A DNA stretch of 64,000 nucleotides from Anagrus nilaparvatae (Eukaryota > Arthropoda > Insecta > Hymenoptera > Mymaridae), in the NCBI GenBank assembly GCA_022575985.1, contig JAKSXM010000014.1, positions 4,774,001-4,838,000 of the forward strand, read 5' to 3'. This document shows positions 50,676-61,789 of this stretch, one piece after another. The notes below the pieces were generated by a model, which worked only from the letters and a program-made list of their open reading frames with translations, was not told the DNA's origin and searched no databases. Each line of letters starts with the position of its first letter. Positions within the stretch are counted from its first letter, which is position 1. Both the position numbers and the translations under genes were made by a program.

Positions 50676-51120
50676 TTAACCCTCCGTGTGTCCACTATGA
50701 CGATTTCGTCAACCTACTTTTTTCGACATGTCTGTATCTTAGACATGTGCAATGGGCGATCGTTGGTTACACCTCTCAAAAAAACCGTGGGTGCAAAGTT
50801 AGACCGAGTCCGAAATCGTCATAGGGGACACAGTGCGCGAGTTTTTTTTCCACTTCTGGTAAGTTAAAAATTTTATTATTTTTGCTCCAAATGAAATAAT
50901 TTACTCATATATTTTACTATTTTCCATGTATAAATGCATGGAACCTAAAAAAACCATGTTTTTTACCCAAAAATAGTGTCGAAAATTTGTTTTTCAAATA
51001 AAAATATTTTTTTGAATATTGTCATCGCCCATGATTTACAAATATTTATAAAAGGATTGAGTTTTTATTGACCAATACTGGGCATAAATGAAACAAATTA
51101 GTTGTTTGTCATAAAAAAGA

Positions 51121-51173
51121 TGTTATTATTAGACGTTTCGCCTATTTAGTTTATAGGCCTTATCAATAATGTC
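51121..51173 (-). ncRNA. Hammerhead-ribozyme-like fold (left Penelope arm)
   Basis: On the minus strand: a stem I strand ATTATT, core-like TTGATAA, stem II GCCTAT/ATAGGC with a 7 nt loop, then CGAAACGTC and AATAAT to close stem I. The GAAA and GTC elements are intact, while the CUGAUGA box has two changes (C3 to U, G8 to A). Hammerheads are established in Penelope-like elements; activity of this one is doubtful. Confidence 0.5.
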
Positions 51174-51732
51174 TAAAAAAATATACAAAAAAATTAATCA
51201 ATACATTTGATACATAAAAATAAAAAATGAAAAAATACCTATAATAATTTTATATAAACATGATAATAAAATGAGAAGTCATTCTTATTATTAAAAATTT
51301 AAATAAAAAGTTTAAAAAAATGTTTATAACAATAATTTAACACATAACAAAAAACATGAAAATAACTAAAGTTTATGGTGCCAAGAAAATGTGTTGAAAA
51401 AGTACGATATTGAAACTTTAAATGATGATTTTTGAGTTAAATTTGTTGAAACTATTGTAGAGGGAGTTGTTGATTGAGGGTATTGATGGTATGGATGTAA
51501 GATGGGTTTAGGTTATCAGTATCTTCTTTTTTATTTATTGTAGGGTGGGAAAGTTGGATGTGTAGACTTTCTGATACTTTACGTTTACCCCATGCAGCTT
51601 CTTCATCGAGCACCTGTGGTTTATCAAAATTAAAAGTATGTCTATTTAGGTTGCAATGAGTTGCAATAACTGATGTTTTAACTCTCTGGTGTTCGTCGAG
51701 TTTGTTTTATATGTTTTGTACTCAACAAGGAC

Positions 51733-52110
51733 ATGACAAAAATCATCAGAAAAGGCAAGATTGACAGCATACAAAACAAAACTGGTATTGTATACAAACT
51801 AACTTGCAACGACTGTGACAGCATATATATAGGTGAATCCAAAAGATCTCTTTATATGAGACTCGACGAACACCAGAGAGTTAAAACATCAGTTATTGCA
51901 ACTCATTGCAACCTAAATAGACATACTTTTAATTTTGATAAACCACAGGTGCTCGATGAAGAAGCTACATGGGGTAAACGTAAAGTATCAGAAAGTCTAC
52001 ACATCCAACTTGCCCACCCTACAATAAATAAAAAAGAAGATACTGATAACCTAAACCCATCTTACATCCATACCATCAATACCCTCAATCAACAACTCCC
52101 TCTACAATAG
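51733..52110 (+). pseudogene. Penelope-like GIY-YIG endonuclease domain, 3' fragment
   Basis: The 125 residues contain GIVYKLTC (the GIY part), CNDCDSIYIGESKRSL (YIG, with a C-x2-C pair just before), LDEHQ, then 'VIATHCNLNRHTFNFD' and EEATWGKRKVSESLHI, which carries the conserved late glutamate region. In Penelope-like elements this domain follows the reverse transcriptase and nicks target DNA. Here everything upstream, including the RT, is missing: the frame is open only to about the inverted-repeat junction at 51703. It ends in a normal TAG, so the C-terminus is intact. It is a 5'-truncated copy. Confidence 0.8.
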
Positions 52111-52388
52111 TTTCAACAAATTTAACTCAAAAATCATCATTTAAAGTTTCAATATCGTACTTTTTCAACACATTTTCTTGGCACCATAAACTTTAGTTAT
52201 TTTCATGTTTTTTGTTATGTGTTAAATTATTGTTATAAACATTTTTTTAAACTTTTTATTTAAATTTTTAATAATAAGAATGACTTCTCATTTTATTATC
52301 ATGTTTATATAAAATTATTATAGGTATTTTTTCATTTTTTATTTTTATGTATCAAATGTATTGATTAATTTTTTTGTATATTTTTTTA

Positions 52389-52443
52389 GACATTATTAAT
52401 AAGGCCTATAAACTAAATAGGCGAAACGTCTAATAATAACATC
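52389..52443 (+). ncRNA. Hammerhead-ribozyme-like fold (right Penelope arm)
   Basis: Same layout as in the left arm, on the plus strand: GCCTAT/ATAGGC stem II, CGAAACGTC, and 'taataataac'. Its CUGAUGA box is more decayed (TTAATAA), so it is probably inactive. Confidence 0.45.
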
Positions 52444-53429
52444 TTTTTTATGACAAACAACTAATTTGTTTCATTTATGCCCAGTATTGGTCAATAAAAA
52501 CTCAATCCTTTTATAAAAATATTTTTACCTGCAAAGAACGTTGAAAAAACATGTTTTTTATGTAACATTTATTTGTAAATAAAAAGAATTAAAAAATGTG
52601 AGTGATTACTATAAAAAATATAAAGAATATAAAAAAATTACTTCATTTGGATAAAAAATAACAAAATTTTTTACTTGCTCGAAGTAGTAAAAAAATCACG
52701 TCGAACAACGATTAAATATTTGCTTCAAATGTAAATCATATAAAATATTATTTATTTTTTTACAACAATATTTGTTGCAAAAATAATAAATAAAAAAATT
52801 ATAAAAATAATTATAAAAAAATAATAAACTGTGTCAAAAAATTAAAAAAAAAATCAATAAAAAAATCCATTATTTACCCTTCCAAATCCTATTCCAACCA
52901 ACAACCTTAATTTTTTTTTGCTAATTTTTTTTATTTACTTATAAAAATTTTAAACATTAGTCGCAAATAACTTTTTTGACCAGTAAATGCTCCTAGGAGG
53001 CTGTTTATCCAAGAAAACCTTCACTTTTTATAAATTTTTATAACCAAAAAATCGCGAAAATATCGCAAAAAATTAAAGTTTTTGGAACGAAGCCAAAGCT
53101 GGGCCTGTTTTTTTTGAAGATATATATCTGAACCATAAATCCATAGAATATTTCCCCTTAATATCAAGTAGGGTCCAAGATATGAATTTTCGCCCAAAAT
53201 TTGAAAAAATGCCTGTTTACGACTGTTCCCGATTTTTTTGCGCAAAACTGAGCGGACATTTTGGCCAAAACACTTTTTTTTCCCAAAGTTAAAATGTTTA
53301 TCTAAAACCTAAAAAATTTTTGCCAAAAATTATTTTTTAAGTATTTAAAAAATGACTCAACCGAAATTGCCATAGTGGACACAGCGCGTAGGTAAAAAAT
53401 AAGTGGACACACGGAGGGTTAAGGTAGTA

Positions 53430-54269
53430 ATTCTTTATGTTAGGGTTCACTTGCGAGTCACGATTGAAGGTAGTGATTCATAAGTAAGTTTTTACTGAAA
53501 TCTTTTGTATATATATAATTGTCTGGTGTTTGTAGCGGTTTTATTTTGGGTATATTGCGGATACCGTTGCAGGCTATTTACGAAGAGTCGACAACGATAT
53601 CAAAACTGTATGTATGTTATTAATTAGAGTAAATGCGTGAGAGAATGTCCGCGTAATAGCCGGCCACATGCGAACCGCTCTCTCTACACACCGTACTTTT
53701 TGGAGCTAAGTCTAGTCGTGGGCAATTACGATATTTTAGAATCACGTTAAGAGCTGAAAGGACAATTTATACTTCTTGGCGGGAATCGTGACTCATCTGG
53801 CACTCTATTTTGATTTTAACAAGGTTGGTAATATTCTACTCTCAATGGTGATAAATGATTTTTTTAGGATTATCAATAACTTTTGTAGCCAAAGTTATAA
53901 TATAGCTTATAATTAAAAGAACCAACAAAATACCTAATTGTAACTGAAACAAATAAAGTTTTGTCATGGGCTTGAGATATGATTTTGTTGCCTAAACACA
54001 ACGCGAAATTTATAAATTAATTTTTTTTTGGTTATAATTACGCATTTTGCTGGCGCATAAAATAATTCAGTCTAATATAGATAATAAACATTAGAAAAAG
54101 CTAAAAAATATCTTATATAGCATATCAAAGCTAAATCATTATTACTAATACTATTACTATTACGGCAGTAGATATTGTACTGCCATATAATCATGGATAG
54201 AAGTAAACACCGTATATAGCGATGTTCTTGTAACATTGTAAAACCCACTGTTCATAAAATCGTTACTTA
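53430..54269. other. Spacer, no gene seen
   Basis: A GC-richer patch at 53635-53700 (with 'tccgcgtaatagccggcc') stands out from AT-rich surroundings. I can support no exon or RNA gene. Confidence 0.35.
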
Positions 54270-54850
54270 CTATAGGCAGGCAGCCCATACGAGTCAGGGT
54301 GACTTATTTGAAACCACTCGGACGGCTTCAAATGCACTATTTGCCAACGAGATATCGAAATTCTAGACTTTTGGCCAAGGCTCCATTGTACGAACGGAAA
54401 ACCTGCTGGTTTCGGAAAGTCACCTGGGTGACCCTCTTGAAACCAGGCTAAACTTTAATACTTTATTCTACAAAGCTTTCTGATAATATACCCAAAGTTT
54501 AGCCTATGCCCCATTGTCCAGAGGGGAGGTACACCGCCCCAAAAATTTGGGTCACCCAGGTGACCAAATTGAAACCAGGCTAGATTTTAATACTCGAATC
54601 TCGTCATCATCAAAGACCTACAGCTAAAGCGATATTACGGAGAAGCTGTCCTGGGCCTCGTAATACGGCCGTATTTTAAGTCACCTGGGTGACTCTCTTG
54701 AAACCAGGCTAAACTTTTACACATTACTTTACAAAGCTATTTCATAAAGTACCAAAAGTTTAGCCTATGCCCCATTGTCCTGAGGGGGGATACAGCCCCC
54801 CAAAGTTTAAGGCACACAGGTGACCCAAATGAAACCAGGCCAAATTGTAC
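54270..54850. repeat. ~130 bp tandem modules with TCACCTGGGTGA palindromes
   Basis: Five modules near 54295, 54420, 54552, 54680 and 54810 each carry a GTCACC[TC][GA]GGTGAC-type palindrome followed by 'ttgaaaccaggcta', and several begin 'agcctatgccccattgtc'. A diverged family with the same palindrome occurs at 16390-17980. Confidence 0.65.
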
Positions 54851-54959
54851 ATACGTTTTCTTTTCACCATAATAAACATATATTTAAAATATGGCCTTTG
54901 CCAACCTGTCCAAAGGGGTGATCTTGACGGTATATGGGGGAGTTTTCGGGCCAAAATAC

Positions 54960-55560
54960 CGTCCAGTTCACCCCTTTGGAATTTCCATGACCGCCCAGTT
55001 GTACAAAGTGTACAACTGGGAGACCACCGGCGAACGCGGTCGCCGGCCAAGCCCCAGATTCTTACTGGATAAACACACTTTAAACCGCCCGCGCTTGTTT
55101 GTCCCAAACCGGAACTCCCTTTTCAGGTATAACTTCAGTTTGGGACGCGCAGCCTAGGCAGCTGGCCGCTGCCTTCCCCCCTGCCTAGGGGCAGGAGAGC
55201 TCTCTACGATAGAAAGCCCTCCTCCTTCTTCTCCATCAAGGTGGTCCTTACGTACTCTGCTACTTTGTTCCAATTTTCGGAACTCCGTAGCATTTCCGGG
55301 ACCACCGTCTCCGGCCTCCAAATCGGGAAGGGCGGGCGCCCCTCCGAGTAGCGAACACATTCGAAAAATGTGTGCTCTACTGTATCATCCACGCCCGGAC
55401 AGTGCAAGCACTCCTTTGTTGCCACCTTATGCCAATGGTACCAGTTATAGTTATTGAAGTTAATGATAACAGCCTCATCACTAATTCTAAAGATGCTATT
55501 AAAATAATACAAGAGAACATCGACCCCAAACAAAGTAAAAAAGTTCTTTATTTGTTAATA
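54960..55560 (-). mobile_element. 5'-truncated R1-clade-like LINE, 3' end and 3' UTR
   Basis: The coding end (listed separately) is followed, on the minus strand, by a GC-rich 3' UTR ('ccggcgaccgcgttcgccgg', 'cccagttgtacactttgtac') that is repeated at 60250-60490 in the second copy. No poly(A) is visible at its lower end. Confidence 0.6.
55204..55446 (-). pseudogene. C-terminal zinc-knuckle of an R1/I-superfamily LINE ORF2
   Basis: The reading WHKVATKECLHC followed by DDTVEHTFFEC is the C-x2-C...H-x4-C finger that closes ORF2 in R1-clade and related LINEs, and the stretch continues WRPETVVPEML to the stop at 55204-55206. In the family this finger aids nucleic-acid binding downstream of the reverse transcriptase. 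Upstream residues do not look like RT, so the copy is truncated here at about 55450-55530. Confidence 0.7.
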
Positions 55561-55828
55561 TAACAAAATTGTATATACACAGTTTATAGCAGTCTTTTAC
55601 ATATATGTATGGAGTAAATATAAAGTAAATATATCAATTAATAACAAATATATAATAAATTATTTATAAATAAATGAATCTTTAGGTCTTTTATAGAATT
55701 AGTGACAATAAAAAATTAATATAAAATATTTGTAAATAAATGCTTAAAATAAGGCAATAGTAGTACGAGAATTGCATGTAATATATAATTAAGGTGAAAT
55801 GCATTGAGATATTGTATGTAATGCTTTT
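55561..55828 (-). other. 3' UTR of the CR1/Jockey-like LINE
   Basis: AT-rich sequence between the ORF2 stop and the R1-like fragment; on the minus strand it ends in 'attttgttatattaac'. No poly(A) tail is evident. Confidence 0.45.
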
Positions 55829-58624
55829 TTATTGGTCTAACATGAACAGGTGTTTATGAAGGGCAGCCTTGAAAGAGTTTAAGCTGGGCAAGTGTCTGAT
55901 GTTAGAAGGTATAGAGTTCCAAAAGAGTGCCCCCTGCAACTGAAAGGATGTTGACCCATAATCCTTGATTGCAGGTAGAGACAGCTCTTTATTACGTGAA
56001 GCACTCCTGGCATTATCTTTAGGCAGATGTTTAATAAAGAGATTTGTTAAGTAAGGAGGCTGTTGTAAATGTAAAATTTTATAGATAATTATCCCAGTAA
56101 AATATAGCCTGCGCGATTCAATGCAAAGCCAGTTGAGTTTTTTCCTGTACGGAGTAATATGCTCATCCCTTCTAACACCAAATATGTACCTTAGTCCAGA
56201 ATTACTCAAACGTTGGAGTCTAGATTTCAGTGTCATGCTCGCATCCAGATATACTGTATTACAGTAATCTAGGTGTGGTGTAATGAGTGCCTGTACAAGT
56301 TTTATGCGTCTTCAGTAGTTCAATGTCTTATGTACCGGAGGGAGTACAGAATCTTGTTTACTTTGTTTTCAATCGATTTTATATGAAAAGTCCAAGATAG
56401 TTTACTGTCTAAAATTACACCTAGGCTTTTGGGTTTGTCAGAGAATGGAATTTTCGTGTCTTCATCTAAATCAATTTTAAGATTCAACGCATTAAGGCGT
56501 TTAACAAAAGTTGGTGTACTAAAATAAATAGCCATAGTCTTTTTGTGATTTAGACGTAGTGAAACGCTGTTAGCCCAGATGGAAACCTTATCAGCAATTA
56601 GTTTGAGAGTTGCGATTGCTGCGTTTACATCTTCAGGAGGAGCTTGTATATATACCTGAAGGTCATCAGCGTAGAGCAAGTGAAAGACTCCCATAGGGAG
56701 ATGCATTTTTAGATCATTGATGTAGAGGCAGAATAGTAGCGGGCCAAGCACTGACCCTTGAGGGACGAGATTTGTGCCAAGTACGCCTGAGCTAGATGTT
56801 TTGGAATCAACCTGGAGTTGCCTATCTTGAAGATAGGATTTGATCCACAGTAAGGCCGTCCGAGAAAATCCCATATCCTTTAACTTTATAAGAAGTTTAG
56901 TGGGCGAGATAGAGTCGAACGCCTTACTGAAATCAAACTGAAGTAAAAACGTTACCAGCCTGTTCTCCATACCGCGTCTAATACCATCAGTGAGTTTTAT
57001 AAGTTCAGTTTCAGTGCTACTAAATTGTCTAAAACCCGTTTGAAGGGGATCAAGTAAACTGCTGTTTTTTAAGAATGATGTGATCTGATCATGTGCTAGC
57101 TTCTCAATGACTTTAGATAGAAAACAAAGGATCGCAATGGGTCTAAAGTCAGAGGTAGATGAAGGAGTAGATATTTTTTTGATCGCAACCAAAAGAGATT
57201 TTTTCCATAATTCAGGGAAAACTCCGCTTCTCAGAGAAGTATTGAATAACGTAACTAATAAGGGGCCTAAAGTCGGCAGTGATTTAGCAATAATTCTCTG
57301 AGGAATGTCATCATCCCCAGTAGCTTGTGTACTGAAATGTGCTACAGCCAAGGTCATATCATTAAGAGATACATCAGTGAACCTGAACCCTTCATCTAAA
57401 GCTTCTGATATTAACTCTTCTACACTATCAAGATTTTCAGTGGGAGATGTAGATACACTTGCAAAGTAGGCATTGAGGTCATTTAAAGAGAAACCACGAA
57501 GGTCACTTTTAGGAGTAGGTAAAAGACCTAAATGCCTTAGTTAACGCCATATATCCTGGTTGTTGTTTAAGGCATTATCAATGTGCTCTTGTAAAAATGA
57601 ACTGCGAGCAAGTTCTGAGAGTTGTTCTATTTTATCAGATAGGTAAATGAGTTCATTGAGCAAGACAGTATTTTTTGATCTAGTGTAACGACGTTCAGTC
57701 GCTTTACGCTTACTGGTTAACAGTTGGATTTCCTCAGTCATCCAGGGAGGCTTATTTTTCCTAGGAGTATAGGTTTTCAGAGGAGCTAGGTGATCAATTG
57801 CTTTCAAGATATTGGAGTTCATGCAGTCGAGTGCTGGATTAATTTCAGGGTTAAGGACAAGAAGAGGTGCCCAATCACAGTCAGCCAGAAACTCATTGAT
57901 GCTCTCCGGTGATATATCCATCAATTTTCTAAATGTGAAACTTTCCATAAATGGCTTAGGTATCAATAAGTCTATTTCCACATCAATGAGATTGTGACTG
58001 GTGTGAAAGGTTGGAATTGAGTTGTTAAAGGACACAATCTTATCATTCTTGTCAAAAAGCATGCTGTCAATCCATGTCTTAGGTTCACTTGATACTGGAG
58101 GACGATTAGTTGCCTTATGCTGTACAACCTGAAGTGATAATTCATCAGCTATGTTATAAATAAGATTTTTGTCACTACTGTTAATAAGGAGATCAGCATT
58201 CTGGTCACCCATGACAACTTTGCGACTATATGAAGAATAATAGTCACGTAGGTTGCGTAGAAGATCTGGGTTAGCATTGAATGATATATTTTTTGATGGA
58301 CGATAAATAAGACATATAAGGATGGCAGGAATATCATCACTCCAAACTTCACATATAAGGAACTCTGTTTGGAGAGGTTTCCTAAGAACTTCTGTATCAG
58401 AATGAGCAAGAATTTTAGCTCTGAGAGAGTTGCGGATGTATAATATTAGTCCCCCACCTTGTGTGTTTCTGTCTTGCCTAATTATGCTGTACCCATCAAT
58501 GCCTACTATATGGTCATCAACGACATTACCTAGTCGTGATTCTGCTACTCCCATGACATCAAAAGAAGGGTCATTTTTAAGAAATTCACGGAATGGATGT
58601 ATATGTCGTTTTAAGGGGGTGGCA
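55829..58624 (-). pseudogene. CR1/Jockey-type LINE ORF2: endonuclease plus reverse transcriptase, broken
   Basis: From high to low coordinates: an apurinic-type endonuclease (FDVMGVAESRLG, GGGLILYIRNSL, VVMGDQNADLL, TSHNLIDVEI), a linker to PPWMTEEIQLLTSKRKA, then the RT (DFRPIAILCFLSKVIEK, LLQFDFSKAFDSI, LVPQGSVLGPLLFCLYINDL, LLYADDLQVYI with the catalytic YADD, LNHKKTMAIYF, SLGVILDSKLSW) and a C-terminal tail WNSIPSNIRHLPSLNSFKAAL typical of CR1/Jockey-like elements. These proteins nick DNA and copy the LINE RNA on the target. Breaks: TAA at 57541-57543 after DIWR, TGA at 56320-56322 after YIRH, and a one-base frameshift near 56302; the tail 55829-56302 is in another frame. The 5' end was cut from the rest of the frame by the TTAA element at 58629-59349. 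Confidence 0.9.
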
Positions 58625-58628
58625 TTAA

Positions 58629-59349
58629 GGTAAGTTTCTACTTGGCGCGCTCGGTTTTTAAGCAAAATTGGAAAATTAGATTACGGGAAGAGATAATGGA
58701 AAAATTTTTTTGGGTAAAATAAAGGAACTAATAAAGTAGATAAAAAAATTTTTTTAAATTAATTTTTATAATTTTTTATGCAGTAAAATTTAATGTAAAG
58801 TTCACGTATTTTTGCCTGAAAGAGCTGCTGGTACCAGTGGTAACTTAAAATCACCTGGTCCGATTGACTCCAAATTTGGTCTACATACTTACCAAATGTG
58901 TAGTTTTCGTGTGAACTAAAATTTTTAATTTTGGCAAAAAATAAAAAAAGTTATAAGGATTTTAAAAAAAATTTCGAAAAAAGTGATTTTTTTTTTATAT
59001 TTTGTGCAAAAAAATATAGAAAAAATCAAAATTTTTGCAATTTTTTAGTTCACACGAAAACTATACATTTGGTAAGTATGCGGACCAAATTTGGAGTCGA
59101 TCGGACCAGGTTATTTTGAGTTATCACTGGTACCAGGTGCTATAAAGTAGTTTCGAGAAAAACGCGTTTAAAGTTTTAAAAATATATGAATTGAAGTGCG
59201 GGGCGCTTTATAAAAGGGGATTAAAATCATATACAAAATATTTAGATCTGTATAAAATTTTTTTTTATATATTCTTCAATACTTTTACTACAGAAAAAAA
59301 AATTAAAAAAATTCTGATAGAAAAATTTTTCACCAAGTAGAAACTTACC
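58629..59349. mobile_element. 721 bp TTAA element, motif family member 4, inserted in LINE ORF2 start
   Basis: GGTAAGTTTCTACTTGG and its complement end the element, with TTAA at 58625-58628 and 59350-59353. Removing it and one TTAA rejoins the LINE frame as VGFVNATPLKRHIHPF, which restores the expected endonuclease start and so proves the limits. On the minus strand AACTTTAAACGCGTTT starts at 59175, 174 bp from the right end, followed by TTCTCGAAAC; the weaker block 'gtattgaagaatatataaa' is also there. The central arms are long (about 58830-58920 against 59045-59137) and specific to this copy. Confidence 0.85.
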
Positions 59350-59396
59350 TTAACAAAACCAACCTTCAATGTTCCCTTTTTTATGTCATTGTCTAG

Positions 59397-60172
59397 TCAT
59401 TTTGTAGTCACATCAGTTTTTTCACCAGAGTTAATCATAGTTTCACTATTGTAATTATGTTGTAATTTTATTGAGTCAATGTCTGTCAAGGTGTTAAAGG
59501 TGTGTGCACGACTAGACCTGTTCCATCTAGTTAAGAAATCCCCATCCGTGTGCCAAACATATTTAAATCTGAGATTTTTGGCATGTTTTCTTAATGATTT
59601 AAATCTTTGATATTCAGTAGCCGTAAGTACTTCATTTAAAATGAGTTTAGTTGCAGGAACACGAATGGCAAAATCCTCTCCAAGATGAGACAGATCTAAG
59701 TCTCTAGTATTGTAGTAGTTAATAAGGCGTTTAAGTGACAGGAGCTGTTTCGTGCGAGAAGTTGTAGAGAGTCTTACTATTAATGATGGATGTCCAGGAA
59801 CAGGAGGTTGAGCAGACGCTTCATTCAAGACGTTAGTGTGTAAGAGTTGCACATTTATAATCTCACTGATATTAAATGTATATAATATGCCATGGAGTAT
59901 ACTGTAGCAAAGTCCTGTGAGATTATCTTCAAGAGTAAGTGGCATAAAGCCTGCTATGTATACTTCATAGTTTTCCATGTAGTTATTTAATGATGAGGAG
60001 GTAGGATTATTAGTTTTATTATTGTTATTATGACTAGAATGAGAATGTACATTTACATGAGTGTAGTTTTGGTTCGGGAGTGAATTTTTGTATGATAGGT
60101 TCAAAGGATAACTATGATTTACATGCTCATACTTATTACTATAATTATTGTTCAAATTTAAATAACTATTAT

Positions 60173-60176
<4 letters not shown>
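59397..60176 (-). pseudogene. CR1/Jockey-type LINE ORF1, C-terminal part
   Basis: About 258 residues in open frame after the R1-like insertion: an Asn/Ser/His-rich start (NNNYSNKYEHVNHSYPLNL), then YEVYIAGFMPLTLEDNLTGL, FAIRVPATKLILNEVL and FKSLRKHAKNLRFKYVWHTDGDFLTRW, which resembles the conserved C-terminal block of ORF1 proteins encoded by PHD-type CR1-like LINEs. ORF1 products bind the LINE RNA. The frame ends VTTK-TGA at 59397-59399, and ORF2 continues in the same frame directly after it (see findings). The break at 60176 is the poly(A) of the inserted R1-like copy. Confidence 0.75.
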
Positions 60177-60209
<33 letters not shown>

Positions 60210-60704
60210 TCAAGGGAATCTTGTAAATCTTGCATCAGCCATGGAGTGTTTGCGGGCCTTAAAGACCCGCAAATTTCCATGACCGCCCAGTTGCACAAAG
60301 TGTACAACTGGGAGACCACCAGCGAACGCGGTCGCCGGCTACGCCCCAGATTCTTACTGGATAAACACACTATAAACCCCCCTGCGCTTGTTTGCCCCAA
60401 ACCGGAACTCCCTTTTCAGGTATAACTTCAGTTTGGGACGCGCAGCCTAGGAAACTGGCCGCCACCTTCCCCCAGCCTACTATCAATCAAAAAAAGATGT
60501 GGACCTCTCGTATTTTTGAAATATTTTCCAGAAAAATGGTCCCAGAATGTTCGGGTGAAAAAAAATCTGTTGACAAATTATCCTTCAATCTCTGTAAAAA
60601 ATTTTATGACTGTAACTTTATTAGAAGGGGAGGGACAGCGAGTAATGCATCAAAAAAGTAAGAAAAAATTTTTTTTATTTTTTATGCCGTTTTTAAACGT
60701 TTAA

Positions 60705-61636
60705 TTGGTGCATTAAAAATTATTTTAAATTAACCAAATTTTAACTACAGGTTCTTTAACCCTTTAACTTCAGGGGAGCTTTGGAATTTTCAAAAAATAT
60801 TAACAAATAAATTGTTTATAACAATTTAAGCTAAAACCGCTTCTGCTTATCGTAGAAACGTAATTCTTTTTTTAATTGACAGGTAATCATGCCTGGATTA
60901 CAATTTTAGAATTTGGTCAATATCAAAATATTGGTTTGATAACAATATCCAAAAAACGAGCGAATTTTTATGAATAGAATGCTAATAAATAAGCCCCATT
61001 GTTCATTAATAACCTGATGAATAAAAAAATTTATGATCTAAACACCCGTATATATCCTTGAATTTTTTAACGAATTAGGATAAGCGTAACAGATATGGAA
61101 CCTGCAACATCGTCAGGAAAAACCGAGGGAAAACTTCTATTTAAGCAAGATTTAAGGCATATATGCCCTTTTCAGAGTTTTCTTGTCTAATTAAGATCTT
61201 AATTTATATTAAAAATGCGTTTGTGTTGAGCATAATATGTATTCAATAATGCCTTCGCTTACCTTGTTTCTTTAAAAAATATAAAGATATTGGCAGGTGT
61301 TTAGGTCATAAACTTTTTTATTCATCAGGTTATTAAAGAACAATGGGGCTTATTTATTAGCTTTCTATTCATAAAAATTCACTCGTTTTTTGGATACTGT
61401 TATCAAATCAATATTCTGACGTTGACCAAATTCTAAAACTGTAATCCAGGCATGATTACCTGTCATTTAAAAAAAGAATTACGTTTCTACGATAAGCAGA
61501 GGCGATTTTAGCTTAAATTGTTATAAACAATTTATTTGTTAATATTTTTTGAAAATTCCAACGCTCTCCTGAAGTTAAAGGTTAAAGAAAATGCAGTTAA
61601 AATTTGGTTAATTTAAAATAATTATTAATGCACCAA
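60705..61636. mobile_element. 932 bp near-complete palindrome inside the R1-like copy
   Basis: TTGGTGCATTAAAAATTATT opens an arm that runs almost to the centre (about 61170) and returns as its complement, with recognisable pairs such as GTAATCATGCCTGG / CCAGGCATGATTAC. TTAA flanks it (60701-60704 and 61637-61640), though these could be part of the arms. Confidence 0.7.
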
Positions 61637-61639
61637 TTA

Positions 61640-61785
61640 AGCGCACTCAGAGCCCTCTGTCGCCTGCCATCGAGCGTGTCGTAGAGCAGTCTCCGGTCCC
61701 GTAGGTAGTCCTTTATTACGTTACCCAGATACCTGGTTATCCGGAAATCGTACTCGAGAGACCGGATCATGTCATCCCACCTGGC
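61640..61785 (-). pseudogene. R1-clade reverse transcriptase fragment
   Basis: Minus-strand reading gives IRSLEYDFRITRYLGNVIKD then YLRDRRLLYDTLDGRRQ, the segment just before the GVPQGS motif in R1-type RTs. The motif itself is cut off by the foldback element. At only ~48 codons it is a remnant. Confidence 0.6.
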
Positions 61786-61789
61786 CGAA

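Larger units (their letters stand above)
51040..52523. mobile_element. Penelope-like element, two 3' ends in inverted arrangement
   Basis: The left arm 51040-51702 is the inverted copy of 51861-52523 (positions sum to 103563). The plus-strand copy is longer and includes the GIY-YIG reading frame; the minus-strand copy is the 3' part only. Such partial inverted pairs are well known for Penelope-like elements. Each arm holds a hammerhead-like fold. Confidence 0.75.
50680..53418. mobile_element. piggyBac-like non-autonomous element with TTAA duplication
   Basis: CCCTCCGTGTGTCCACT and its complement AGTGGACACACGGAGGG form the ends, bracketed by TTAA at 50676-50679 and 53419-53422. Sub-terminal repeats of the type GGACACAGYGCG occur at about 50827 (GGGGACACAGTGCGCG) and 53377 (GTGGACACAGCGCG), with inverted 'gacgatttcgtc' near 50697. 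CCC-type ends plus TTAA are piggyBac hallmarks. No transposase frame remains; the middle is occupied by an inverted Penelope-like pair. Net of that insertion it is about 1.25 kb. Confidence 0.75.
60177..61789 (-). mobile_element. R1-clade-like LINE copy inserted in LINE ORF1
   Basis: On the minus strand it starts in RT-coding sequence near 61785, carries the GC-rich 3' UTR at 60490-60250 that matches 54984-55175, and ends in about 30 A (plus-strand T run 60177-60208). TAATAATA occurs on both sides as the likely target duplication. It is 5'-truncated, lacks the rest of RT and is itself interrupted by a foldback element. An additional unexplained segment lies at 60490-60700. Confidence 0.65.

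Noticed and set aside
54760..55157. Proteins on either strand in the GC-rich R1-like 3' UTR
   Set aside because: Overlapping frames on both strands reflect high GC and few stops; the same DNA recurs at 60250-60490 as an untranslated region.
60158..60400. Open frame ending in a poly-lysine run
   Set aside because: The run is the poly(A) tail of the inserted R1-like copy.
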